Assembly: GCA_017478485.1 (NCBI GenBank)
Contig: JAFVDI010000031.1
Coordinates: forward strand, 1-64,000
Direction of reading: 5' to 3'
Length of the DNA: 64,000 nt
Origin: Clostridiales bacterium
GTDB lineage: Bacteria > Bacillota > Clostridia > Saccharofermentanales > Saccharofermentanaceae
Shown here: piece by piece, positions 42,008 through 52,090 of the stretch
Numbering within the stretch: position 1 is the first letter of the stretch
Layout of the letters: each line of letters starts with the position of its first letter
The notes under the pieces: model-generated
Told to the model about the DNA's origin: nothing
Database searches by the model: none
The model's input: only the letters and a program-made list of their open reading frames with translations
Made by a program: the position numbers and the translations under genes

Positions 42008-42846
42008 TGGCAGATACAAGGCCCATAGGGGTTTTTGATTCAGGTATAGGCGGACTTACGGTCCTTCGCGAGATATGGAATGTGCTTCCCGGCGAGAGCA
42101 CGATCTATTTCGGTGACAATGCCAGAGCTCCCTACGGCAACAAGTCGAGGAGCACGGTAATCCGTTATTCGCTTCAGAACATGAAGTTCCTTGAGTCAAA
42201 GGATGTAAAGATGATAGTAATCGCGTGTAATACCGCGAGCGCGTACGCGTACGATACATTAAAGGACAGGTCGGGCGTGCCGGTCGTTGAGGTCGTAACT
42301 CCCGGTGCCGAGGCTACCGTCAGGGCAACAAGGAACGGCAAGATCGGCATCATAGGTACAAAAGCCACGATCTCTACCGGAGTTTACAGGCAGGCAGTTG
42401 AAAGCTGCGCCTTAAAGCACGGCATCAAGAATATAGAGATATACCAGAAGACCTGTCCTCTTTTCGTTCCTTTGGCTGAAGAAGGCTGGTGGGACAACGA
42501 TATCGCAAGGCTTACGGCAAAAGAGTACCTGACTCCGTTAAAGGAGGCCGGAATCGATACGCTGGTCATGGCCTGCACCCACTATCCGCTTCTTGCCAAG
42601 GTCATAGCCGAGACGATGGGCGAAGGCATAACTCTGGTAAATACCGGCGAGGCGGCCGCTTCCGTCGTCAGGGAAATGCTCAGCAAGGACGGCAAGACCG
42701 CTGAAGGCAACGGAGCACCCAAAAGAGAATTCTATACGAGCGATGAGCCTATGATGTTCGAAAACGTCGCTGCGCCGTTCCTTGGTGAAGGGCTGCCTTC
42801 GGGCACCGGTCATTTTTCGACCGACAGATATGAAGTGGAGATCTGA
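42007..42846 (+). CDS. murI: Glutamate racemase
   Basis: Makes D-glutamate for peptidoglycan. N-terminal GVFDSGIGGLTVLREI with the conserved Asp and Ser, catalytic Cys in IACNTASAYAYD (about residue 74) and in MACTHYPLL (about 186) are present. The protein has 279 residues, normal for the family. It overlaps the RluA-type gene by one base (TAATG) and is followed directly by the DUF1934 gene. Confidence 0.95.
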   Translation: MADTRPIGVFDSGIGGLTVLREIWNVLPGESTIYFGDNARAPYGNKSRSTVIRYSLQNMKFLESKDVKMIVIACNTASAYAYDTLKDRSGVPVVEVVTPGAEATVRATRNGKIGIIGTKATISTGVYRQAVESCALKHGIKNIEIYQKTCPLFVPLAEEGWWDNDIARLTAKEYLTPLKEAGIDTLVMACTHYPLLAKVIAETMGEGITLVNTGEAAASVVREMLSKDGKTAEGNGAPKREFYTSDEPMMFENVAAPFLGEGLPSGTGHFSTDRYEVEI

Positions 42847-43263
42847 ATGATGGAAAAGTGTGTACTGCAGATTAAGACCGGAATGTATGGCGAGCCCTTT
42901 TTTGCCGAAGGAACCTATTCCGAGAAAAAAGGGATCCTGAAATACAACTGGACCGAGCTTCATGAGAACGAGAGAATAGCTTCTGACTTTGAGCTTATCT
43001 GTGACGCAGCCGGAAAACAGGTTACGGTAATAAGGGGCGGAGACGTTTCCTCGAAAATGGTCTTTGAACCCGGAAACCGCACAAAAGGCTCGCTCAACAC
43101 CATGTTCGGAGTCATTGAAGTCGTCATTGAAACAGAATATATTAATTTTCCTTCAGCACTTAACGAGACCCTGGAATTCGGTTATACTATGGACCCTGAC
43201 GAAGGCGAGTCTGTGAAAAATGTATTTTCGATAAAAAGGCTCTTGCAAAACTCAGAAGGATAA
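42847..43263 (+). CDS. DUF1934-family protein (YwiB-like)
   Basis: A 138-residue calycin/lipocalin-like beta-barrel protein, without signal peptide. The pattern is a TEYYNxSE-like strand and repeated beta strands ending in IVIETEYINF, then LNETLEFGYTMDPDE. B. subtilis YwiB belongs to this family and has no assigned function. The ATG directly follows the murI stop codon; a second ATG follows it. Confidence 0.75.
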   Translation: MMEKCVLQIKTGMYGEPFFAEGTYSEKKGILKYNWTELHENERIASDFELICDAAGKQVTVIRGGDVSSKMVFEPGNRTKGSLNTMFGVIEVVIETEYINFPSALNETLEFGYTMDPDEGESVKNVFSIKRLLQNSEG

Positions 43264-43312
43264 TGTATTATTTTCAAGCATTGTTTGAGAAAGGAATTGG
43301 AGGTGAAGATAA

Positions 43313-43498
43313 ATGGCACATCCCAAGCGTAAATGGTCGAAGGCAAGAACAGCCCGCCACAGAAGCTTGTTCAAGCTTAACATGCCGGGTTTCGTTGAAT
43401 GTCCCCAGTGTCATGCTAAGATGCTTCGCCGCACGGTCTGCAAGAACTGCGGTTACCTGGATGGAAAACAGGTTATCAAAGTCGGCGAAGAGGCCTGA
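43313..43498 (+). CDS. rpmF: 50S ribosomal protein L32
   Basis: A 61-residue L32 with the N-terminal PKRKWSKARTARHRS and a zinc ribbon CPQC...CKNC (about residues 29-45), so it is the zinc-binding paralogue type. GGAGGTGAAG precedes ATG 43313. It is followed by a strong terminator, so it ends the operon that starts near 39964. Confidence 0.96.
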   Translation: MAHPKRKWSKARTARHRSLFKLNMPGFVECPQCHAKMLRRTVCKNCGYLDGKQVIKVGEEA

Positions 43499-43518
43499 AC
43501 AAGACTTAATAGTAAATC

Positions 43519-43552
43519 AAGGCAGTGTTTAAAATCAGCACTGCCTTTTTTT
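43519..43552 (+). terminator. Terminator after rpmF
   Basis: AAGGCAGTG (43519-43527) pairs with CACTGCCTT (43539-43547), 11-base loop, followed by a run of T. Confidence 0.9.
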
Positions 43553-43577
43553 ATGTTACAGACATGAAAGGATCAGT

Positions 43578-44909
43578 ATGAGCAAACCGGTTGTTGCGAT
43601 AGTAGGCCGCCCAAATGTGGGCAAATCGAGCCTGTTCAACACACTTTACGGTGAACGTCTGTCCATAGTAGCTGACACTCCCGGTGTCACGCGCGACAGG
43701 ATCTACGCGGAAACTTCATGGAGGGGCCGCGAATTTCTCATGATCGACACCGGCGGTATCGAGCCCGGCAACAGTGAGGACGTTATCCTCACCCAGATGC
43801 GTTTGCAGGCCGAGATTGCTATCGAGACAGCTGACGTTATCCTTTTCATGTGCGACCTCAAGGCAGGACTTACTGCCGCAGATGAGGAGATCGCGGTAAT
43901 GCTGCGCAAGGCAGGACGCCCTGTCGTTGTAGCCGTCAACAAATCAGATTACGTCGGTGATGCACCGCCGGAGTTCTATGAATTCTACAATATGGGCCTT
44001 GAGAACGTCTGCGCCATCTCAGCCGCTCACAGGCTGGGCCTCGGCGAGATGCTCGACATGATCTATGAGAACTTCCCGCCCGAAGAAGAAAACGAGGGTG
44101 CCGAGGAGTCGGTCAGGGTAGCCATTATCGGCCGTCCTAACGCAGGCAAATCCTCACTTTCAAACAAGATGACCGGCCAGGACAGGAGCATCGTTTCCGA
44201 TATCGCCGGAACGACGAGAGACGCCATCGACTCCGAGATCGTCAACGATAAAGGACATTTCACGATCGTTGATACCGCAGGCATGCGCAAGAAGGGAAGG
44301 ATCGAGGACGTCATCGAGCGTTATTCGATGGTCCGTGCGCTCGCAGCTATCGACAGAGCTGACGTCTGCGTCATCATGATCGACGCCACGGAGGGCGTAA
44401 CAGAGCAGGATACCCGCATAGCCGGACTTGCTCACGACTCCGGAAAAGCTTCCATCATATGCGTAAACAAATGGGACATCGCGCCCAAGGAAACGGGCAC
44501 CGTTGAGCGTGCAACAAAGGTCATCCGCGAAAGGCTGGGCTTCATGACTTATGCCCCCGTTCTTTTCATTTCTGCAAAGACCGGACAGCGTGTAGACAAG
44601 CTTTTCGACCTCATCAATACGGTTTATGCAAACGCAAATAAGCGCCTTTCGACATCTGTCCTCAACCAGATGATCTCTGAGGCTGTCACCCAGGTGCCCA
44701 CACCCCAGGATAAGGGTAAGCATCTAAAGATCTACTACGGCACACAGGTAGCAGTAAAACCTCCTACGATCGCGCTTTTCGTAAACGACAAGGAACTCTC
44801 CCACTTCTCATACGAGAGGTATCTTGAGAACCAGCTCCGCCGTAATTTCGGCTTTGAAGGCGTGCCCATACGTTTGCTTTTGCGCAATAAGAACGGCACA
44901 GAGGACTGA
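43578..44909 (+). CDS. der: Ribosome-biogenesis GTPase Der (EngA)
   Basis: A 443-residue GTPase with two G domains and a C-terminal KH-like domain. G1 motifs are GRPNVGKSSLFN (about residue 10) and GRPNAGKSSLSN (about residue 185); NKSD and NKWD specify guanine. The protein joins 50S maturation. It begins after the rpmF terminator; no ribosome site is mistaken, with GAAAGGATC upstream of ATG 43578. Confidence 0.96.
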   Translation: MSKPVVAIVGRPNVGKSSLFNTLYGERLSIVADTPGVTRDRIYAETSWRGREFLMIDTGGIEPGNSEDVILTQMRLQAEIAIETADVILFMCDLKAGLTAADEEIAVMLRKAGRPVVVAVNKSDYVGDAPPEFYEFYNMGLENVCAISAAHRLGLGEMLDMIYENFPPEEENEGAEESVRVAIIGRPNAGKSSLSNKMTGQDRSIVSDIAGTTRDAIDSEIVNDKGHFTIVDTAGMRKKGRIEDVIERYSMVRALAAIDRADVCVIMIDATEGVTEQDTRIAGLAHDSGKASIICVNKWDIAPKETGTVERATKVIRERLGFMTYAPVLFISAKTGQRVDKLFDLINTVYANANKRLSTSVLNQMISEAVTQVPTPQDKGKHLKIYYGTQVAVKPPTIALFVNDKELSHFSYERYLENQLRRNFGFEGVPIRLLLRNKNGTED

Positions 44910-45021
44910 TATCCCCATATATTTGTGAAAAATTACAGTGCCTGATATACGCGCGCGAGTAGCAAAATATTAGGCGGTTTATATTACGCGCATTTTTAAG
45001 ATTTTTAACGAGGAATGACAC

Positions 45022-46869
45022 ATGGCATCACAGAAGATCGAGAATTTAAGAAACATCGCCATCATCGCACACGTCGACCACGGTAAGACAACCATCGTCG
45101 ACTCAATGCTCAAGCAGGCAGGAGTTTACCGTGAGAACGAGGCAGTTGTTGAGCAGGTAATGGACTCCAACGACCTCGAGCGTGAGAGAGGTATCACGAT
45201 CCTCGCTAAGAATACTGCGATCGATTATAAGGGTATCCGCATCAACGTTGTTGACACTCCAGGCCATGCCGATTTCGGCGGTGAGGTTGAGCGTGTCCTC
45301 AAGATGGTAGACGCAGTTCTCCTCGTTGTTGACTCTTTTGACGGCCCTATGCCGCAGACAAGATTCGTTCTTCACAAGGCGCTTGAACTCGGTCTCAAGC
45401 CTATCGTCTGCATCAACAAGATCGACCGTCCCGACGGACGTCCGAAGGAAGTCGTCGACATGGTACTCGATCTTTTCATCGAGCTCGGCGCTGATGAAGA
45501 GCAGCTCGAATTCCCTATCGTTTATTCATCCGGTAAGACCGGTATCGCAACACTCGACCTCAAGGAGTATGAGGAGGGCAAACAGCTCGACTTTACACCT
45601 CTCCTTGACACTGTAGTCGAGTACACACCCTGCCCTGAGGGCGATCCTGAAGCTCCCCTTCAGCTCCTCGTTTCCAACATTGACTCTGACCCTTACATCG
45701 GAAGAATCGGTATCGGAAGAGTTGAGAGAGGTACTATCAAGCAGGGCGAGATGGTTTCCCTTGTTACATACGGCCAGGACGGCAAGAGAAACGCACGTGT
45801 AGTAAAGCTCCTCAGATTCCACAACCTCGGACGTGAGGAAGTTTCTGAAGCTTCTATCGGCGAAATCGTATGTGTTGCAGGTATCGCTGACATCAACATC
45901 GGTGATACGCTCTGCGATGTTAATACTCCCGAGGCTCTCCCGTTCGTTAAGATCGACGAGCCTACGATCGCGATGACATTCTCCGTCAACGACAGCCCTT
46001 TTGCAGGCCAGGACGGTAAGTTTGTCACATCACGTCACTTAAGGGAAAGACTTTTCAAGGAGATCGAGACAAACGTTTCCATGAGAGTCGAAGAGACAGA
46101 TACAACAGAGGCCTTCATCGTAAAAGGAAGAGGAGAGCTCCATCTCTCAGTCCTCATCGAGACAATGCGCCGTGAAGGTTATGAATTCCAGGTCAGCAAG
46201 CCGAAGGTCATCATGAAGGAGATCGACGGTGTTCTTCACGAACCTGTCGAGGACCTCGTTATCGACGTTCCCGAGGACTTCGTCGGACCTGTCATGGAAA
46301 AGGTCGGCAGACGCCGCGGTGAGCTCATTAACATGCTTCCTCCGACCAAGGGATACACAAGGCTTGAATTCAGGATCCCGTCCAGAGGACTCCTGGGTTA
46401 CCGCACCGAGTTTTTGACCGACACTAAGGGCAATGGTATAATGAACAGCGTTATCAGCGGGTTTGAGCCCTTCGCAGGCGACATCGAAACGCGCGGCCAG
46501 GGAGTTCTCGTAGCATTCGAGACAGGCACCGCAGTTACCTACGGATTGTTCAATGCCCAGGACAGAGGACCGCTCTTCATCGGAGCAGGCACACCTGTCT
46601 ATGAGGGCATGATCGTCGGCATAAATCCCAAGCCCGAGGATATAACGGTCAACGTATGCAAGAAGAAGCATGTAACCAACATGCGTTCTGCCGGAGCTGA
46701 TGACGCAATGCGTCTCACACCTCCGCTCAACTTCTCGCTCGAGCAGTGCCTCGAATTCGTCGAAGACGACGAGCTCTGTGAGGTAACGCCGAAGAACATC
46801 CGTCTGAGGAAGAAGATCCTCAACAATGATCTCCGTGCAAAGACCGTTGCAAAAATGAAGAAAGACTGA
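45022..46869 (+). CDS. typA: Translational GTPase TypA/BipA
   Basis: A 615-residue EF-G-like GTPase with [25 protein letters not shown] and [10 protein letters not shown], and the BipA-specific C-terminal domain ([18 protein letters not shown] and [14 protein letters not shown]). It acts on the ribosome under stress and in assembly. Length is normal. The 112 bases before it hold an AT-rich promoter-like stretch but no clear paired -35/-10. A short hairpin (46874-46896) follows without a T run. Confidence 0.96.
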   Translation: MASQKIENLRNIAIIAHVDHGKTTIVDSMLKQAGVYRENEAVVEQVMDSNDLERERGITILAKNTAIDYKGIRINVVDTPGHADFGGEVERVLKMVDAVLLVVDSFDGPMPQTRFVLHKALELGLKPIVCINKIDRPDGRPKEVVDMVLDLFIELGADEEQLEFPIVYSSGKTGIATLDLKEYEEGKQLDFTPLLDTVVEYTPCPEGDPEAPLQLLVSNIDSDPYIGRIGIGRVERGTIKQGEMVSLVTYGQDGKRNARVVKLLRFHNLGREEVSEASIGEIVCVAGIADINIGDTLCDVNTPEALPFVKIDEPTIAMTFSVNDSPFAGQDGKFVTSRHLRERLFKEIETNVSMRVEETDTTEAFIVKGRGELHLSVLIETMRREGYEFQVSKPKVIMKEIDGVLHEPVEDLVIDVPEDFVGPVMEKVGRRRGELINMLPPTKGYTRLEFRIPSRGLLGYRTEFLTDTKGNGIMNSVISGFEPFAGDIETRGQGVLVAFETGTAVTYGLFNAQDRGPLFIGAGTPVYEGMIVGINPKPEDITVNVCKKKHVTNMRSAGADDAMRLTPPLNFSLEQCLEFVEDDELCEVTPKNIRLRKKILNNDLRAKTVAKMKKD

Positions 46870-46942
46870 TCCCCGCAGGAATGATTCCTGCGGAGAGCAA
46901 TAGATAGAAAAGGCTTTTCGGAGGACGCCCTAGGACTAATCC

Positions 46943-48172
46943 ATGCTTTCAAAGAAGATATGGGTCGCTCTGCGCATACTTGTAATACTCTTGCTCCTGT
47001 TCGGCTTTGCCGTTCTCGGTGTTTTCGGCGGTTTTAACTACGTCATTTCGCAGGATACGCGCTTTTCCACGCTTAAGAAGGGCCTTGCAGAAGGCAAATA
47101 CAAGGTTACCGCAGAGACAAAAGATGCAGTTACCGTCGTCGTTGAAAGCGGCGATTCCACATCAGACATAGCAGATAAGCTTTACGAGAAGGGACTTATC
47201 AAGAATAAGCTCGTATTCTCGCTCATGAGCAAGATCAACGGCTTTGACGGCGCATATGTCGCAGGTACGCACTATCTTCTCAAGACTTATTCCTATGATG
47301 AGATCATGTTCTTCATGACTCTTGAGCCTGCAACCGTAGCGGTTACGATCCCTGAGGGAGCCACTTATGTTCAGGTCAAGAAGATCCTCCATAAGGCGGG
47401 ACTTACTTTCAATGACGAGGAATTCGACCAGTGCATGAATTCCCCGAACATGTTTGTCGACTTTGATTTCATTGCCAACATCGACATCAGCGAAGACCGT
47501 GATTACATCCTTGCCGGATATCTTTATCCCGACACATACATGTTCGACGTCAATGCAAAGCCTGAGACCATAATCCGCAGGTTCCTGAGCAACATGAGGA
47601 GCAAGCTTTATTCCGAGTACTATACCCGTGCCAAAGGACTGAAGATGTCCATGGATCAGGTCATCACGCTTGCTTCTATCATCCAGATGGAGACAGGCAA
47701 ACCGCGCGACATGATGTATGTCTCTGCCGTTTTCCACAACAGGCTCAAGTCCAAGGACAAGTCTCTGCGCAAGTTCGGTTCGAGTGCGACCATAAACTAT
47801 CTGGTTGAGAAGAACGGCGGCAAGACGTCGCTGCTCCATTCAGATGACGAACTCGCGATAGATTCACCGTATAACACATATAAGCATGAAGGATTACCTC
47901 CGGGACCTATCTGCATGCCCGGTCTTGATGCGATCTCTGCCGCACTTTATCCTGAAGCAGGATGCGGTTATCTGTACTTCTGCGCTACCGGTGACGGCGG
48001 AACTGCCTTTGCCACGACGCTCAAGCAGCACAATAAGAATATCGCCAAGTATAAGGACAACTGGACCAAGCATGAGGACGTAACCGAAGAGGAGCCTCAC
48101 GGCGAGGATATCGACGATCAGAATGCAGGCGGAGAACCCGATGAAGATACACCGCCCGCTGATAACAACTGA
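46943..48172 (+). CDS. mltG: MltG/YceG-family endolytic transglycosylase (divergent active-site motif)
   Basis: A 409-residue protein with an N-terminal membrane helix (about residues 9-30), a LysM-like domain (TVVVESGDSTSDIADKLYE and VAVTIPEGATYVQVKKILHKAG) and the YceG catalytic domain with SPYNTYKHEGLPPGPICMPG. The active-site stretch reads SIIQMETG, so the first Glu of the usual EKE motif is Gln248, and Glu250 remains. The DPTV motif is SATINY instead. The C-terminal tail is acidic. The true start is ATG 46943, with AGGA 7 bases before. Upstream of the U32 gene by 12 bases. Confidence 0.85.
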   Translation: MLSKKIWVALRILVILLLLFGFAVLGVFGGFNYVISQDTRFSTLKKGLAEGKYKVTAETKDAVTVVVESGDSTSDIADKLYEKGLIKNKLVFSLMSKINGFDGAYVAGTHYLLKTYSYDEIMFFMTLEPATVAVTIPEGATYVQVKKILHKAGLTFNDEEFDQCMNSPNMFVDFDFIANIDISEDRDYILAGYLYPDTYMFDVNAKPETIIRRFLSNMRSKLYSEYYTRAKGLKMSMDQVITLASIIQMETGKPRDMMYVSAVFHNRLKSKDKSLRKFGSSATINYLVEKNGGKTSLLHSDDELAIDSPYNTYKHEGLPPGPICMPGLDAISAALYPEAGCGYLYFCATGDGGTAFATTLKQHNKNIAKYKDNWTKHEDVTEEEPHGEDIDDQNAGGEPDEDTPPADNN

Positions 48173-48184
48173 CATGAAGAACTG

Positions 48185-49501
48185 ATGGCTATGGCGAGCA
48201 TAAAAAGTGACAGGATAAACGGCCGCAGCAGCGTTGAAGTGTTATCTCCCGCTGGGGACCTTTCCAAACTTAAGACATCCGTAAATTACGGAGCCGATGC
48301 AGTCTACATGTCCGGAACCTCGTATGGTCTCAGAGCTTCTTCAGGAAATTTCACCAGAGAAGAGATGAAAGAGGGCATAGCTTATGCCCATGCTCGTGGC
48401 GTAAAGTGCTATGTAACGATGAACGTCATGCCTACTGAAGAGGACCTGGCGGGCCTTGATGACGCCATTCTTTTCGTAGGCAACGAATCGGGTGCCGATG
48501 CCGTACTGGTTTCTGATCCCGGTATTTTCGCGAAGGTCAGAAAACTCTGTCCGGATCTTGATATTCATATATCCACACAGGCTTCCGTTACAAACAGCGC
48601 AGCGTGCCGTTTCTGGGCGGAACAGGGCGCGAAAAGAATTGTTCTCGCAAGGGAGGTAAGTCTCGCGCAGATCAGGGCCATAAGGGCTGCGATCCCCGAA
48701 GACCTTGAGCTTGAAGCTTTTGTCCATGGCGCTATGTGCGTTTCATATTCCGGAAGATGCCTTCTGTCAAACTATTTCACAGGCCGGAGATCCAACGGAG
48801 GAGCCTGCGCGCAGCCTTGCCGCTGGAGTTTTTCAGTGGTTGAGGAAAAGCGTCCCGATATGCCTCTTCCTGTCGAACAGGATGACAGGGGAACCTATAT
48901 CTTCGGTTCACGCGATCTTTGCATGATAGAGCACATCCCGGAGCTCATAGAAGCCGGTGTGAACTCGCTTAAGATCGAGGGCAGGATAAAAGGCGAATAC
49001 TATGCCGCAGCGACCACAAAAGTGTACAGGGAGGCTGTGGATGCTTATTTCGCAGACCCTGAAAACTATCACGCGGATCCCAGGCATATGGTCATCCTGG
49101 ATAAGGTCGTTCACCGTGATTACGACACGGGATTCTTCTTTGACAGTCCCCTGGATGATGCCAAGATCGACTATCAGAAAACATACAACAAGCCTGCATT
49201 TGTCGTAGGTGAAGTCGATTCTTATGACCCCGCAAACGGTCTCATAAAAGTGACGCAGAAGAATAAGCTCTACAGAGGCGATGAACTTAATGTCCTGATG
49301 CCCGAAGGCTACATGGCGCCCATTAAGGTCGCCGAGCTCTACGACCACGATCTCAAGGCCATAGACAGCGCTCCTCACCCGGGCATGACCTTCTTCATCA
49401 AGGCTGTTGATGCCGCGGGCAATGCGGTGGAACTGCCTCCGATGACGTTCCTGAGCAGGGACGGCGACAAGGATAACGGGATAAAGCCGGCTGAAGGGTA
49501 A
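48185..49501 (+). CDS. U32-family peptidase / tRNA hydroxylation-type protein
   Basis: A 438-residue protein of peptidase family U32: EVLSPAGDLSKLKTSVNYGADAVYMSGTSYGLR near the N-terminus, central FVHGAMCVSYSGRCLLSNY and CAQPCRW, and NSLKIEGRIKGEYYAA. The conserved Cys residues are those that bind an iron-sulfur cluster in TrhP/RlhA/UbiU relatives. So a role in RNA hydroxylation is as likely as proteolysis. Two ATG codons (48185 and 48191) are possible; neither has a strong ribosome site. Confidence 0.88.
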   Translation: MAMASIKSDRINGRSSVEVLSPAGDLSKLKTSVNYGADAVYMSGTSYGLRASSGNFTREEMKEGIAYAHARGVKCYVTMNVMPTEEDLAGLDDAILFVGNESGADAVLVSDPGIFAKVRKLCPDLDIHISTQASVTNSAACRFWAEQGAKRIVLAREVSLAQIRAIRAAIPEDLELEAFVHGAMCVSYSGRCLLSNYFTGRRSNGGACAQPCRWSFSVVEEKRPDMPLPVEQDDRGTYIFGSRDLCMIEHIPELIEAGVNSLKIEGRIKGEYYAAATTKVYREAVDAYFADPENYHADPRHMVILDKVVHRDYDTGFFFDSPLDDAKIDYQKTYNKPAFVVGEVDSYDPANGLIKVTQKNKLYRGDELNVLMPEGYMAPIKVAELYDHDLKAIDSAPHPGMTFFIKAVDAAGNAVELPPMTFLSRDGDKDNGIKPAEG

Positions 49502-49590
49502 TTTCGTTACAGCGTTTGTTTTCTTGAAGCTTTTTTACTGTACGAAACCGTTATGTAAAGTGTAAGGGGCGGTTTTCACTTGATTTTCGG

Positions 49591-49619
49591 TTGAACGATA
49601 TATCTCCTAATGTTACAAT
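49591..49619 (+). promoter_or_regulatory. Promoter of the surface-glycan locus
   Basis: TTGAAC (49591-49596) and TACAAT (49614-49619) are 17 bases apart, and TG at 49611-49612 gives an extended -10. The AT-rich stretch 49500-49650 has no gene. The predicted start near 49626 leaves a 45-base leader before ATG 49671. Confidence 0.7.
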
Positions 49620-49670
49620 ATACCGTTAATATTAATAATATAATTAATATATATGGAGATAAGGCATCAG

Positions 49671-52076
49671 ATGATGAAAAATACAACTAATACGAATAAA
49701 GCAAATCGCAAACCGGTAAAACTGGTCGTTTTACTGGTTGTTCTTGCAGTTGTTGTGGCCGGTCTCGCTTTTGGCGGATACCAGGCATTCATATATTACA
49801 ATGAGGCCACCACGCTTGCCCGTCAGGCTGAAGATCTCAAGAAAGAGGTCAAGCTTCTTGTCACCCATGTTGAGAAGGGAAACTATGAGGCTGCGAATCT
49901 CTCTGTAGAAAAGATAGACAACCTTTCGGCTCAAATGCGTACGACTATCAGTGACAAGCGCTGGCAGCTTGTTCAGGAAAAGGCTCCTAAGTATGGAGAG
50001 GACCTTAAGACAGCATCGGCTTTCCTTGATGTTGTAGATGAAGCGTCGAACACTATACTGAAACCCGGCGTAAAATTCCTGCGCGAGAAAGGACTTCCCA
50101 GCAAAGCCACTTTCAGCAAGATCGATCCTGAACTTGGAAAAACACTTAATGCTTACGCGGATCTCATCGATGAACTTGCTCCGGCAGTGGAGAAGGTTCT
50201 TGAGGATTTCAACAAGCTTCCCACATTCCAGATTGATAAACTCGAATCAAAGGTAAGCAAATACAGAGCACTCGCAAAAGATAACGGTGATGATATCGTT
50301 ACTTATCTTAGATTCGCTAAAAAGACATCTGATACATTTGTCAGGCCTGTGGCAAAGTTCCTTATCGACAACGGTTCCGCTTTGAAGATCGATGTTGATA
50401 TGGACAAGGTCGGTCCCGAGCTGTCAAACCAGATCAGCATACTCGCAGACGGTATCGACCAGCTTACACCCATTGTCGAGAAGACTCTCAAAGAGTTTAA
50501 TACACTTCCTGAATTTAAGATCGACAAGGTTGAAAACAAGCTCAGTAAGTATAGAAAACTCGCAAAGGACAGTGAGGCGGATATCATCAGTCTCCTGAAG
50601 TTTGCACGTGAGATTTCTTCCGGTGTTATGCGTCCGGCTGCTGCTGTAATGACACGTTCACCTATTTCTAAACTTAAGACAGAGTCGGGTGATATCGATT
50701 CCAAGATCATAAGAGATTACCTTTCGCTTGTTGAAACGGCAAAGCCGTATCTTGGGAGGATCAAGGAATTCCTCAAGACGAACAAGCTCCTGAAGGATCA
50801 TCAGAAACAGTTGGTAAAGGTCACTGCTAAATTGGACAAGGCAGAGAATCTTTTAAAGGAATACGATGCATATGTTCCGTATATTGATATTCTTCTTGGT
50901 GACGGTTCAGACAGAACTTACCTTCTTGTTGCTCAGAACAGCGCTGAAATGCGTGCTGCAGGAGGACTTCCGGCTTCTATCGGTACGGTTACCATCAAGG
51001 ATGGAATAATCAAGATCGGCAAGTTTTTGCCTTACACAAAAGTACTTCCTTTTTACAATAAAGGAATTAAGCAGCCATTCACAAAGGTTGAAAAAGAAAT
51101 ATTTTATGAGGGATGGTACTGCAAGAAGCTTACGGCTGCAACTGTAAATCCTCATTTCCCTAAAGCTGCTCAATTATTGGCGAACGGATACAAAAAGATG
51201 CACGGTAAGAAAATCGACGGCATCATTTCCATGACTCCTGCAATTGTCGGCAGATTGATGTCGATTACCGGACCGATAAAATTGTCCAATGGCGTAAAAC
51301 TTGATGAGAAGTACTCAGTAAAATATCTGCAAAGAGATGTATATTTCCAGTACTTTACCAAGAAGACGATGAGCAATCAGAAGCTTCATGACAAGGCTAA
51401 CGACAAGACGAACGAGATGTTTGCCGAAGCTGCTAAAAAGGTTATCAGCGGAGTCATGTCAAATCTTGACCTGAAAACGATAATGAAGCTTCTCGATATA
51501 ATCAAGCAGTCAAGTGAAGACCGTGTATTCCAAATGTGGATGGCAGACAGTGCATTGGAGGAAAAGGTTAAGAGTCTCGGCTGTTCAGGTTCATTGAATT
51601 ATGACCCTCAGAATCCTAAGATCGGTGTGTATTTCAACATCAGAGATGCTAACAGACTTGGTAACTATGTTGATATCAAAGTTACTATGGGAAAAGAAAA
51701 GGTCAATAAGGACGGCTCGGTTACATATCCTGTTACCGTCAAACTTAAGAATAACATTGACAGCAAGACTATCAGAGATGGCGGAACAAGCGGATATCTT
51801 ACCAGTCACCATGGCGGAACTATGCGTTCTATTATCTATTTCTTTGCTCCGTCCGGAGGAAAGATCTCCAGCTTTAAGAACAACAGCAAATTAGAGAGCA
51901 GGAAGACTAAGTATCAAAACCTTAATCTGTATTGGTGTCCTTTGTTCGAGCTTAAGCCTAAGAAGACAGTAACTTTTACTTACAAAGTTACAACGGCGCC
52001 GGGAGTCAATGTTAAACCAAAGATAGATATGACACCTCTTCTGACAGCATACAGAAACGCTAAGGCACCGAAATAA
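49671..52076 (+). CDS. DUF4012-domain membrane protein with tandem helical repeats
   Basis: A ~801-residue protein with an N-terminal transmembrane helix (about residues 15-40), a long helical region (about 45-400) in which a ~96-residue unit occurs twice and begins a third time (RPxxKFL...ELxxxIxxxADxIDxLxPxVEKxLxxFNxLPxFxIDKxExKxSKYRxLAKD), and a C-terminal DUF4012 domain (GDGSDRTYLLVAQNSAEMR). DUF4012 proteins head Gram-positive polysaccharide loci; their biochemical role is unknown. I prefer ATG 49671 with AAGG 6 bases before; the ATG at 49653 sits on the ribosome site. Confidence 0.82.
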   Translation: MMKNTTNTNKANRKPVKLVVLLVVLAVVVAGLAFGGYQAFIYYNEATTLARQAEDLKKEVKLLVTHVEKGNYEAANLSVEKIDNLSAQMRTTISDKRWQLVQEKAPKYGEDLKTASAFLDVVDEASNTILKPGVKFLREKGLPSKATFSKIDPELGKTLNAYADLIDELAPAVEKVLEDFNKLPTFQIDKLESKVSKYRALAKDNGDDIVTYLRFAKKTSDTFVRPVAKFLIDNGSALKIDVDMDKVGPELSNQISILADGIDQLTPIVEKTLKEFNTLPEFKIDKVENKLSKYRKLAKDSEADIISLLKFAREISSGVMRPAAAVMTRSPISKLKTESGDIDSKIIRDYLSLVETAKPYLGRIKEFLKTNKLLKDHQKQLVKVTAKLDKAENLLKEYDAYVPYIDILLGDGSDRTYLLVAQNSAEMRAAGGLPASIGTVTIKDGIIKIGKFLPYTKVLPFYNKGIKQPFTKVEKEIFYEGWYCKKLTAATVNPHFPKAAQLLANGYKKMHGKKIDGIISMTPAIVGRLMSITGPIKLSNGVKLDEKYSVKYLQRDVYFQYFTKKTMSNQKLHDKANDKTNEMFAEAAKKVISGVMSNLDLKTIMKLLDIIKQSSEDRVFQMWMADSALEEKVKSLGCSGSLNYDPQNPKIGVYFNIRDANRLGNYVDIKVTMGKEKVNKDGSVTYPVTVKLKNNIDSKTIRDGGTSGYLTSHHGGTMRSIIYFFAPSGGKISSFKNNSKLESRKTKYQNLNLYWCPLFELKPKKTVTFTYKVTTAPGVNVKPKIDMTPLLTAYRNAKAPK

Positions 52077-52090
52077 ATTGAAGGCTGATT

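Noticed and set aside
46874..46896. Hairpin after typA
   Set aside because: CCGCAGGAAT/ATTCCTGCGG pairs well but is not followed by T residues on the plus strand, so I did not call it a terminator.
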